From: UBA6522 sp965221035
Lineage (GTDB): Bacteria > Pseudomonadota > Gammaproteobacteria > Steroidobacterales > Rariloculaceae
NCBI GenBank assembly: GCA_965221035.1
Contig: OZ244860.1
Span: forward strand, 2,914,001 to 2,978,000
DNA length: 64,000 nucleotides
Direction of reading: 5' to 3'
Shown: positions 7,537 through 14,695 of the stretch, in pieces
Numbering within the stretch: position 1 is the first letter of the stretch
Layout of the letters: the number at the start of each line of letters is the position of its first letter
Notes under the pieces: generated by a model
Databases searched by the model: none
What the model was told of the DNA's origin: nothing
What the model saw: the letters and a program-made list of their open reading frames with translations, nothing else
Position numbers and translations under genes: made by a program

Positions 7537-10500
7537 GTGAAAAGGATTCTTTCAAGGGTGATCTTGGTAGGCGCCAGTTTCGCGTTCGCCGCGGCGTTCG
7601 CGCAGGATGCTGAAGAACAGCAGGCGGAGGGTGACGCCGCGCCTGAAGGGACCGAGCTCGAAGAGGTCGTCGTGACCGGCTCCCGTATCTTCGGCCAAGG
7701 CCAAACCACGTCTCCACTGGTGCAGGTCACCACCGAGGATTTCTTCGAGAATCCCTCGGTGACGATTTCCGAATTCCTGGGCGACAATGTCACGTCCAAC
7801 AACGTGGTCACTCTGTCAATAGACGAAAACAACTCCAGTGGACAATCAACCTCCGGCAACCGCACCGCGGGCGTCAACCTGTGGAGTCTGGGCGAGGAAA
7901 ACACACTCACGTTGCTCAACGGGTCACGCGTTATCCACTACGCCGCGCCAAATAATGGCGGTTGGTACACGTCCGATATCAATTCCGTGCTGCCGGCCAT
8001 CGCCATGCAAAGGGCCGATGTGCTACTGGATGGCGGCGGCGCCATCTACGGCACCGACGCCGTCGCGGGCGTGATCAACCTGGTGCCGAGGTACGGTTTC
8101 GAGGGCATTGAATTCCGCATGCAGACGGACCTTTACCCGGAGAGCCTCAGCGACACCGGATCCAATGCGATCGAAGGTATCTGGGGTACCGAACTGGGCG
8201 GAGGCATGGGCAGCTTCATCGCCGCCTTCGATCACCGCATCACAAGGGAGATCGATGCGCTGGCAGTGGGCAGGAGCAATGCCGATACCTTCCCGGAGTG
8301 GGACGGCAGCATGCTCCTGACGGATTACCAGGACAGCACCGGAAACACCAACGACGGCGCTGCCTACGAATCCATGACCCCGTCCATCGGCATGGGCATG
8401 AACGCCATCCCCGGCCAGACGTTGGTCGATCCGCTCTGCGGTGTGGACATCGAGGGTGTGCCATTTATCTACGAGGGTTTTCGCGTTCCCGAAGACGATA
8501 CGTCGGTGGCCAGTACGGCGGGAACCTGTCACGGCTATGATTTCCCGCACACGACCGGCAGCGACACAAACCGTTCGTCGCTGTTCGCCGCGGCTCGCTG
8601 GGATTTTTCCAGCAGGGTGTCCGGCTCGCTCGACTTCGGCTACAGCCATCGCGAAAATTGGGACAATCAGCAAACCAGCTTCGACACCGGGCGCGGGCAG
8701 AATCTGGCATCCGCCGCAATCCCGAATGTGGTGGACGAGTTCATCACCGTCGATCATCCCGCTTGGCAATACTATATGGGCATCGACCCCGACTGGCATG
8801 AGATCGGGCAGCCCACCGTCGGCATGTCGATGGGTATGACCGTCGTCACGCCGCCGCCGCCCCTGAACGTGGCCATCGGACCGGGCATCGGGTTCAAGCA
8901 ACAGCAGCTACAGGAGTCGGACACCTATAACCTGCATGGCTCTCTGGACATCGATCTGAACCAGACCTTCGGCCTTCAGCTTGGCGCGACGTACGGACGC
9001 AGCGCGGTGACGCAGAATCGTTACGACCTTGTGATCGACCGTTTCGAGAACGCGTTGGCGGGCCTGGGCGGTCCGGACTGCGATCCGGCCACCGGGACGC
9101 CGGGCGAAGGGTCTTGCATGTACTTCAATCCCTTCCTCAGCGCCCTGTTGCCCAATGCGGAAACGGTTTTCGCCGGCGGTTCGCTGGCGAATCCACCGGA
9201 ACTCGTCGACTACTTCTACCCGGGCGACGGATTGCAACGAATGTTTGAAACCGACTTGCTGGGCGTCAACGCGCTGCTCTCCATTGATACTGGGTGGGAA
9301 TTGCCCGGCGGTGAAGTCTTGGCCGTGATCGGTGCGGAGTACCGTCAGGAATCCTCCTCGGTGGACTATAACGACTTCACGAAGTCGGCCGGTGAGATCA
9401 CGTATACCGCCACGTCCAGCGCGCAGGTTCCCTACTCGGGAGACCAGAACATCACCGCGGTTTTGGTGGAAGCGGCCGTGCCGATTCACGAAAGCCTCTC
9501 CATGCAGTTCGCCGGACGTTACGATGACTACAGCACGGTGGGAGGCACGTTCAATCCCAAGGTAGGTTTCACCTGGAACGTGAATGATCGCGTAGCGCTG
9601 CGATCATCGTATGGCACGTCCTTCCGGGCGCCGACCATCGCACAAACGACTCCGACCCAGGCTCGCAGTTCGGTGCCGCAAACCCCAGGCGCGGGCCGCC
9701 GGGGCGGGCATGGCGTGACCGCAATCAACAGCTCAGACTCGGAGCTCGCGCCGCAGCAGGCTGCTCACCTCAGCGTCGGTCTGGACGCGACGCTGTTCGA
9801 AGACGCGGGCCCGCTCAACCGCCTGAACCTGTCGGCGTCCTACGTCAACATCGACTTCGAGGACCGCATCGACGTGTCGACGGCGATCGACCGCACGTGG
9901 GGAGGCAGCCCCGGCCTGAGCCCTTGCGGATTCACCACGGGCGTCAGCGGCAATGTGGCATGGGGTGGCTTCTACTTCACCGAAGACACGGACCTCGACG
10001 GCGTGCCGGACCCGGACGGCCAGCGCTGCTGGGACGGCGCGGACCCCGACGGCGATGGCATCATCGCCACACGCGAGGAACTGAGCGCAGACTACCGTCT
10101 GTACACCAATCTGGCCACAACCCGGATGGAGGGTGTCAACCTGGTTCTCACGTCCAACTGGACCACGCCGTTTGCGGCGCTGAACATCAGGGTCAATGCA
10201 ACCCGGAGCCTGAGTTTCCTGTTTCAGGACACCGAGGCGGAGCCGGTTCTGGAGTTCGTTGGCCGGAGCGGTCTCGGATTCGCGCAGACGGCAAGCGTCA
10301 GGGAATGGGTGGGCAACGTGCGATTCAATCTGGGGTGGCGGGACAATACTTTCCTGCGTGGCCATTCAACGTCGCTCACATTGCGCTCCGACACGGACAT
10401 CCTCAATGGCGCCGACCTGGACGAGGGTATCGAGACGGTGACGAGCGGTGGTGTGACGAGCATGGACCTGCGCCATCACGTCGCCTTCAGCGATACGTAT

Positions 10501-10623
10501 TCGTTGTCGCTGACCGTTCGCAACCTGAACGGCTCCGAGCGCGAACGTTCGGCCGCTCCGCAAGTGGGTGCCGGCGACCGCACGTATCTGGTGCAGTTCG
10601 CCTACACGCCCTGGCAGCGGTAA
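7537..10623 (+). CDS. TonB-dependent outer-membrane receptor 1
   Basis: 1028 aa. Energy-dependent importer in the outer membrane. A signal peptide (residues 1-23, ending AAFAQ) is followed by a TonB-box-like segment EEVVVTGSRI near residue 42, the plug domain (NLWSLGEENTLTLLNGSR, VLLDGGGAIYGTDAVAGVINLV) and a long beta-barrel ending in FAYTPWQ. Start is GTG at 7537 with AGGGG seven bases upstream; it fits the signal peptide. The barrel contains unusual Met-rich loops (SIGMGMNAIPG near residue 285; VGMSMGMTVV near 428) and a Gly/Arg/His stretch (GAGRRGGHG). A calcium-like acidic loop (DTDLDGVPDPDG) is near residue 820. A Fur-like site upstream suggests iron control. The ligand is unknown; it converges on the DUF6152-type operon. 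Confidence 0.9.
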   Translation: MKRILSRVILVGASFAFAAAFAQDAEEQQAEGDAAPEGTELEEVVVTGSRIFGQGQTTSPLVQVTTEDFFENPSVTISEFLGDNVTSNNVVTLSIDENNSSGQSTSGNRTAGVNLWSLGEENTLTLLNGSRVIHYAAPNNGGWYTSDINSVLPAIAMQRADVLLDGGGAIYGTDAVAGVINLVPRYGFEGIEFRMQTDLYPESLSDTGSNAIEGIWGTELGGGMGSFIAAFDHRITREIDALAVGRSNADTFPEWDGSMLLTDYQDSTGNTNDGAAYESMTPSIGMGMNAIPGQTLVDPLCGVDIEGVPFIYEGFRVPEDDTSVASTAGTCHGYDFPHTTGSDTNRSSLFAAARWDFSSRVSGSLDFGYSHRENWDNQQTSFDTGRGQNLASAAIPNVVDEFITVDHPAWQYYMGIDPDWHEIGQPTVGMSMGMTVVTPPPPLNVAIGPGIGFKQQQLQESDTYNLHGSLDIDLNQTFGLQLGATYGRSAVTQNRYDLVIDRFENALAGLGGPDCDPATGTPGEGSCMYFNPFLSALLPNAETVFAGGSLANPPELVDYFYPGDGLQRMFETDLLGVNALLSIDTGWELPGGEVLAVIGAEYRQESSSVDYNDFTKSAGEITYTATSSAQVPYSGDQNITAVLVEAAVPIHESLSMQFAGRYDDYSTVGGTFNPKVGFTWNVNDRVALRSSYGTSFRAPTIAQTTPTQARSSVPQTPGAGRRGGHGVTAINSSDSELAPQQAAHLSVGLDATLFEDAGPLNRLNLSASYVNIDFEDRIDVSTAIDRTWGGSPGLSPCGFTTGVSGNVAWGGFYFTEDTDLDGVPDPDGQRCWDGADPDGDGIIATREELSADYRLYTNLATTRMEGVNLVLTSNWTTPFAALNIRVNATRSLSFLFQDTEAEPVLEFVGRSGLGFAQTASVREWVGNVRFNLGWRDNTFLRGHSTSLTLRSDTDILNGADLDEGIETVTSGGVTSMDLRHHVAFSDTYSLSLTVRNLNGSERERSAAPQVGAGDRTYLVQFAYTPWQR

Positions 10624-10667
10624 CACCTGGCAGCGGTTCCCGGTTAGGCAGCGGTTGGGCAGCGGTT
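10613..10667 (+). repeat. Four short direct repeats GGCAGCGGTT
   Basis: GGCAGCGGT(T) occurs at 10613-10621 (last codons and stop of the receptor), 10629-10638, 10647-10656 and 10658-10667, with spacings of 16, 18 and 11 bases. The first copy is coding, so the others look like slippage-type copies of the gene's 3' end. The rest of the 220-bp gap to 10843 shows nothing recognisable. Confidence 0.6.
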
Positions 10668-10843
10668 GGGCGTCACAAGCAGCGCGTCAGGTAGTAAAAC
10701 GGGCAGGCATCGCACTGTCGCGCTACTTCGATTTCGTTCCTCAAATGCGGAAGATGAGCGCCGCGCGGCGATTTGCGGGCCGCAGGGACAAGGTCTGACC
10801 ATGGTTCCGGGCCGTGTTGATCGGCAGGTTGTTCAGCGGCACA

Positions 10844-11443
10844 TCATCGCGCTCGGCGACGCAGTGACGAGGCTGCGTCGGCAGCACTGCGCGCCGACCA
10901 GACCCCGTTGTCGCCGAATTCGGCTTGAAGAGTCTCGATGGCGGTAGTGTCGAGGGATACGCAGGCTTCGACTCCGTTATTACAGGCGCCGCCCAGTTCC
11001 GTCGCCCTGGCAACCCATGGCGCCCGCCCGCCGCCGAATATCATGACCGGCTCGCCGCCCTCGCCGGCGTGGACCATGATGGTCTGGTAGCGGGCGATGG
11101 GCCGGCCATTGAGGGCCGGATTGCCGGTCATGCGCACGCGTGCGCCTTCGGGGACCGTCGATTCGTCCCAGCCGGCCTTGGCAAGCGCGGTCCAGGAGGG
11201 CCCCGACTCGAATGCCCAGTCGACGCCGTCATCGGTGGTGACGCGGAAATAGGAGTGCGGATTGGATAGCCGGTGCGCAGTCACCGTGCCTTCCACCGAT
11301 ACGGTTGCCTGAACATCGAAGAAGGCTGGGGCCGCGTGGTGAGCCTGCGCGGGCGATACGCAAAAAAGGCACACCGCCCACGTCACAACCAATCCATTCA
11401 CCTTCTGGAATCTCACGTCAAACTCCCGCTTGCGGATCAACAT
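10844..11443 (-). CDS. DUF6152-like exported protein A1
   Basis: 199 aa, function unknown. A Sec signal peptide ends SPAQA, so the mature protein should begin His-His. The family pattern is seen: HHAAPAFFD, then VEGTVTAHRLSNPH (Pro-His at mature position 28-29), then WAFESGPSWTALAKAGW, then GARVRMTGNPALNG. The C-terminal 60 residues are less conserved and carry two Cys (GGACNNGVEAC). ATG at 11443 has AAGGGA upstream. It is the last gene of the five-gene minus-strand operon 14468-10844, 24 bp after the B2 gene. Periplasmic location is expected. It is the most divergent A member: it has Ser where the others have Trp before the NPH motif. Confidence 0.75.
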   Translation of the reverse strand: MLIRKREFDVRFQKVNGLVVTWAVCLFCVSPAQAHHAAPAFFDVQATVSVEGTVTAHRLSNPHSYFRVTTDDGVDWAFESGPSWTALAKAGWDESTVPEGARVRMTGNPALNGRPIARYQTIMVHAGEGGEPVMIFGGGRAPWVARATELGGACNNGVEACVSLDTTAIETLQAEFGDNGVWSARSAADAASSLRRRAR

Positions 11444-11467
11444 TCCCGTTCCCTTTTCGCGGGGTGG

Positions 11468-12175
11468 CTATTCGACCGCGGATTCTTCGAAAAAACTGTC
11501 GAAGTCGCCGAAGAACAGTTCCCGCTGGTCCATGCTGCAGAACCATTCGGCGATGTAGTCGCCGGGATTGGGCACGAATTCCGCCCGCGCCAGCCTCAAC
11601 GGTCCGTCATAGTAGACCGGGTCGTTGATTTCGACATCCAGCAGCAGGCGGGTCCGGTCCTCGTTCCACTGAAAGCGCTCCACTGTCGTGGTCATGGGGC
11701 TGGTCTGGATCGTGTGGATGTTTTCCACCAGATGGCTGGTTTCGATGACCAGCACGTCGCCTTCCCACCGGCCCATGGAATGGCCGTGCAGGGTATGGGG
11801 GGTATCGGGCCGCGGGGGGTCGCCGTCGATGTGGACGGTTCGCCGCACGTCGAAATACTCATGGTGGAAAACGATCCGGTCGTCGGTCTGGATGATTTCC
11901 ACCGGGCGGGGCAGGCGGGTGAAATGTCGGCTCAGGCCGTCGGCGATGCAGTCCAGTCCGGGGTCGTTCTCGGCGGTGGCCGCCGCTCTCCGCGACATTC
12001 CCAAGTCGTTGATGGGGCATGCCTCCGAGCGGGCGAAGTTCGTGCTCCGGCCGCAGGGCGTTTCGGCCCGGCCCGCCAGGTAGACGCCGCTGATATCCAC
12101 CTGTGCCTGGACGGCGGGTGAACTTGCAGTCGCCGCCAGCAACAGGACGGCCTTCAACGCGCCAACCCTCACCAC
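11468..12175 (-). CDS. Exported protein B2, 'GRWEGD-LVIET' family
   Basis: 235 aa, function unknown. Signal peptide to about residue 25 (VQAQ). Shared with the other B proteins of this window: a Cys in the first half (GLDCIADG), an I.I/V...R..H.DG stretch (RRTVHIDGDPP), the core HSMGRWEGDVLVIETSHL, a V.RF segment, a DPVYY.GPL segment, and a second Cys near the end (EWFCSMDQ). The two conserved Cys could form a disulfide in the periplasm. Start GTG at 12175 after GGGGG. It sits 28 bp after A2 and 24 bp before A1, so it should be cotranscribed with them. I do not recognise an enzymatic motif; a beta-rich, lipocalin-like sheet is possible but unproved. Confidence 0.7.
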   Translation of the reverse strand: MVRVGALKAVLLLAATASSPAVQAQVDISGVYLAGRAETPCGRSTNFARSEACPINDLGMSRRAAATAENDPGLDCIADGLSRHFTRLPRPVEIIQTDDRIVFHHEYFDVRRTVHIDGDPPRPDTPHTLHGHSMGRWEGDVLVIETSHLVENIHTIQTSPMTTTVERFQWNEDRTRLLLDVEINDPVYYDGPLRLARAEFVPNPGDYIAEWFCSMDQRELFFGDFDSFFEESAVE

Positions 12176-12203
12176 AATGCCCCCACAGGCGGCCCGCCAA
12201 ACG

Positions 12204-12659
12204 CTACAGATCCTCCGGCCCCGGAGGCGCCGCGACTTCCGCCGCGCGCTGGGATCTGGACCTCAACAACTGGCGTTCCGGTCCGCCGTTGATCGAGACG
12301 TTGCGCATGGAAAAGCGGTTCACGTTGAACTGGCTAGGACGACCGAAGATAACCAACGTGTCGCCGACCTCGATCTCGCCGGGGTACAGTCCGTAGGTCC
12401 TGGCCAGCAGCCCCGGCGCGTGGCTGACGGCGTCCCAGATCTCCCCCTCCTCGAGCGGGCCGCCGGTGATGCGTATGCGCACCCGGATGTGCGGATCGGT
12501 CCAGAACAGGCGTTCCACCACTCCTTCGATCTCGAACTGTTCGGCGTTGCCGAATTCGGCGGCCACGGAATGGTGGGCATTGGCGGTGCCGGTCCCCGTC
12601 AGGGTAGTCGCCAGCGCCGTTGCCGCCAGCGCGATAAAGGTGCTCGGCAGTCGATTCAT
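12204..12659 (-). CDS. DUF6152-like exported protein A2
   Basis: 151 aa. Signal peptide ends GTANA, giving a mature N-terminus HHSVAAEFG. Family motifs: VEGVVERLFWTDPH (Pro-His at mature 28-29), a WDAVSHAPGLLARTYG segment replacing the usual E..P..L...GW, then GDTLVIFGRPSQFN. ATG at 12659 has AAGGAG eight bases upstream, overlapping the stop region of B1 (13 bp gap). It most resembles the A3 protein at 59444-60022, which also has the 'HHSV.AE(F/Y)G' start and LFW/VLW before the Pro-His. Predicted periplasmic; role unknown. Confidence 0.75.
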   Translation of the reverse strand: MNRLPSTFIALAATALATTLTGTGTANAHHSVAAEFGNAEQFEIEGVVERLFWTDPHIRVRIRITGGPLEEGEIWDAVSHAPGLLARTYGLYPGEIEVGDTLVIFGRPSQFNVNRFSMRNVSINGGPERQLLRSRSQRAAEVAAPPGPEDL

Positions 12660-12672
12660 GGTTTCGATCTCC

Positions 12673-13395
12673 TTACTCTTCGGCCGGGTTGATGTACGAA
12701 CTCTCCAGTAGCGCCGGGTCGTAGTAGGGCACGTGCACTTCCGGGTCGTACTCGCATTCGGACGGATAGAAAAACGTGTCCTCGGGCAGCCGCGTCCAGA
12801 ATGCATGGGAAATTCGGGGCCACTCGTAGGTCTGCGGGTCCACCGCCATCAGCAACACCTCGATGGTGTCGCCGTCCGCGCGCAGCGTGTAGCGTTCCAG
12901 GAACCTGAGTTCGTCGGAGGTGACGAGGTCCGCCCCGTGGGCCAGCCCGTCGGGGAAGCCGTCGGTCTCGATGATGATCGTATTGCCCTCGCGTCGACCC
13001 AAGGAGGTGCCGAGCATGCGCGTCGCCGCGGATCGTGTCTCGCCGTCCAGGTAGATGACCCGTTCGGCGGCATTGTGCTCGTAGTAGATTTCCAGCCGAT
13101 CGGAAAATTCGGCCATCCGCACGGCGGTATTGGAAGCGAAGGACGTGCGCGGCACGTTGTAGCCCTCGCAGAAGACCTCCGGGTCGTCCATGACGGTGAG
13201 GCCTTCGGTGCGGGCCCGTCCGGCCTCGGTCAGGTGGACGCCCGCGCTGTATCCCCGGGAGCGCTCCCACAGCCCGGTGAGATTCTTCCCCGAAGACACG
13301 CCGCCCGATGCACCGCCCATCTGGGCCCACGTGCCGGAGCCCAAGCCCAGGCAGGCGGCTGCGAGCAGCATGTCCCTGATGACTTTCCTGTTCAT
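12673..13395 (-). CDS. Exported protein B1, 'GRxEG-IIIET' family
   Basis: 240 aa, function unknown. Signal peptide ends TWAQ near residue 24, followed by a short Gly/Ser/Met linker. B-family landmarks are all present: Cys in PEVFCEGYNVPR, RVIYLDGETR, the core SLGRREGNTIIIETDGF, DPQTYEWP, and a late Cys in PSECEYDP. Start ATG at 13395 has AAGGAG ten bases upstream inside the end of the fusion gene (5 bp gap), so translation is probably coupled. It is the second gene of the operon 14468-10844. Confidence 0.7.
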   Translation of the reverse strand: MNRKVIRDMLLAAACLGLGSGTWAQMGGASGGVSSGKNLTGLWERSRGYSAGVHLTEAGRARTEGLTVMDDPEVFCEGYNVPRTSFASNTAVRMAEFSDRLEIYYEHNAAERVIYLDGETRSAATRMLGTSLGRREGNTIIIETDGFPDGLAHGADLVTSDELRFLERYTLRADGDTIEVLLMAVDPQTYEWPRISHAFWTRLPEDTFFYPSECEYDPEVHVPYYDPALLESSYINPAEE

Positions 13396-13400
13396 GAATC

Positions 13401-14468
13401 TCAGTCTCCTTGCTCCGAGCGCTCCCACAGTTCGCAGCTGCTGGTTACGATGCTGCCGCGCGGCGACCAGTCGAACGCCGCGTCGATGACCAGGGGTTCA
13501 TCGTACATGACCGGATCCGTGGCGGTCAGGCGATAACCCAGGCGGGCAGGTTCCCCGCCCACAGCCAACATCACGGTGAACCGTTCCTCGAAGGCCACCT
13601 GATCGGTTTGGGGAGTGCCTTCGCGGTCGAAGTAGGGGTAATTGACCAGCGTGGTGTTGACCACCAGCACGTGTTCGCTCTCCCAGCGGCCGACGGAATA
13701 TCCCAGGTGGCTGTGGGGCGTTCCATCGGGCGGAGCATCCCGGTCCAGGTGGATGATACGGTCGCCGCCCCACCAGAAATGGCGGATGACGATTCGGTCG
13801 CCTTCGTCCACGAACTCCATGGAGCCCGGCAGCATGCGCTCGGGCATGCCCCGGGGCACGCACTGCAGGATGGGGTGGTCAATGGACCGGAAGGCGTCCT
13901 TGGCGGCCCGCCCGGCCTCGCTGAGCACGTGGTCGTAGTCCTGCCGGTCCATCCACTGGCTGGGGCGCAGGCTCATGCCCCATACACCGAAGATGCCGTC
14001 TGCCTCGGCCTGGGGCCTGGCATCCCGACGCTCGCGGTCCGGCGCATTCGCAGGTTCCAGTCGCCGATCGGACCAGATGAGTTCGCCGCGCCCGCCGGCA
14101 TACTCCAGCCCGTTGGGCAACAGCATGTTGCGCAATCCGAGGAAATCGGAACGGTGTCTGGATACGAAACCCGCCGCCCTCACACGTCCCCCGACAGGAA
14201 ACATTTCGGCGCTGAAACCGCCGCTTTCCAACTGGCTGGGGACGCCGGTCTCAAGCTCCCAGAACGCCTCGCTGCCGGACTCGTCCACCACCTTGAGTCC
14301 GAAGCGGACATGAGGGTTGCGCCAGAAGACTTCGGTGAGCTCTCCCTCCAGGACCACCAATTGGTCGGTGTCGTAGAAGGCGGGCGCGCCCACCGGTCCA
14401 TGGTGGGCGCCGACCTGGGTCGATGCCGTGATCATGACGCATAGGGAAAAGGTGGACCGAAGCATCAT
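13401..14468 (-). CDS. A-B fusion protein 1 (DUF6152-like plus GRWE domain), exported
   Basis: 355 aa. The signal peptide ends TQVGA and the mature protein begins HHGPVGAPAFYD. Residues about 22-145 are an A domain (VLEGELTEVFWRNPH, Pro-His at mature 31-32; ELETGVPSQLESGGF; GGRVRAAGF). After a charged Arg/Asp/Glu linker, residues about 165-350 form a B domain: LQCVPRGMPERM, DRIIHLDRDAPP, HLGYSVGRWESEHVLVVNTT, DPVMYDEPL, and the late Cys in SSCELWE. As the first gene of the operon it shows, in one chain, the two partners that follow separately. A CGCCA-N3-TGGCG dyad lies 40 bp upstream of the start. The fusion supports a physical or functional link between A and B. Confidence 0.75.
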   Translation of the reverse strand: MMLRSTFSLCVMITASTQVGAHHGPVGAPAFYDTDQLVVLEGELTEVFWRNPHVRFGLKVVDESGSEAFWELETGVPSQLESGGFSAEMFPVGGRVRAAGFVSRHRSDFLGLRNMLLPNGLEYAGGRGELIWSDRRLEPANAPDRERRDARPQAEADGIFGVWGMSLRPSQWMDRQDYDHVLSEAGRAAKDAFRSIDHPILQCVPRGMPERMLPGSMEFVDEGDRIVIRHFWWGGDRIIHLDRDAPPDGTPHSHLGYSVGRWESEHVLVVNTTLVNYPYFDREGTPQTDQVAFEERFTVMLAVGGEPARLGYRLTATDPVMYDEPLVIDAAFDWSPRGSIVTSSCELWERSEQGD

Positions 14469-14507
14469 GTCAGAATCATACCTGTTGGCGTTCGGCGCGC
14501 CGGTCCA

Positions 14508-14520
14508 CGCCAGCGTGGCG
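14508..14520. promoter_or_regulatory. Dyad CGCCA-N3-TGGCG between divergent operons
   Basis: Perfect five-base half-sites lie 40 bp upstream of the A/B operon start and about 175 bp upstream of TonB receptor 2. It could be an operator for either. Five-base dyads are expected by chance in GC-rich DNA, so the call is weak. Confidence 0.25.
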
Positions 14521-14597
14521 ATTGTTTAGATTTGTGTAGCATTGATACCGTTTGGCCCGCGCCCCCGGATCGGTGGGATGTTTGACTGGCGCCACAC

Positions 14598-14625
14598 TTG
14601 AATTTCCTTCCGCGAATACTGTAAT
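14598..14625 (+). promoter_or_regulatory. Candidate sigma-70 promoter for TonB receptor 2
   Basis: TTGAAT at 14598-14603 and TGTAAT at 14620-14625 are separated by 16 bases. The predicted leader before the ATG at 14696 is about 65 bases. Confidence 0.35.
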
Positions 14626-14695
14626 TTGCTGTCAGGAGCCGCGAGTGACAGTGGTTACACAGTTCCGCAACAGTCATCCTTCGGAGGGAGTCGAC

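Noticed and set aside
10613..10667. CRISPR-like array
   Set aside because: Repeats are only about 10 bases with irregular 1-9 base gaps and the first is coding; no cas genes are near.
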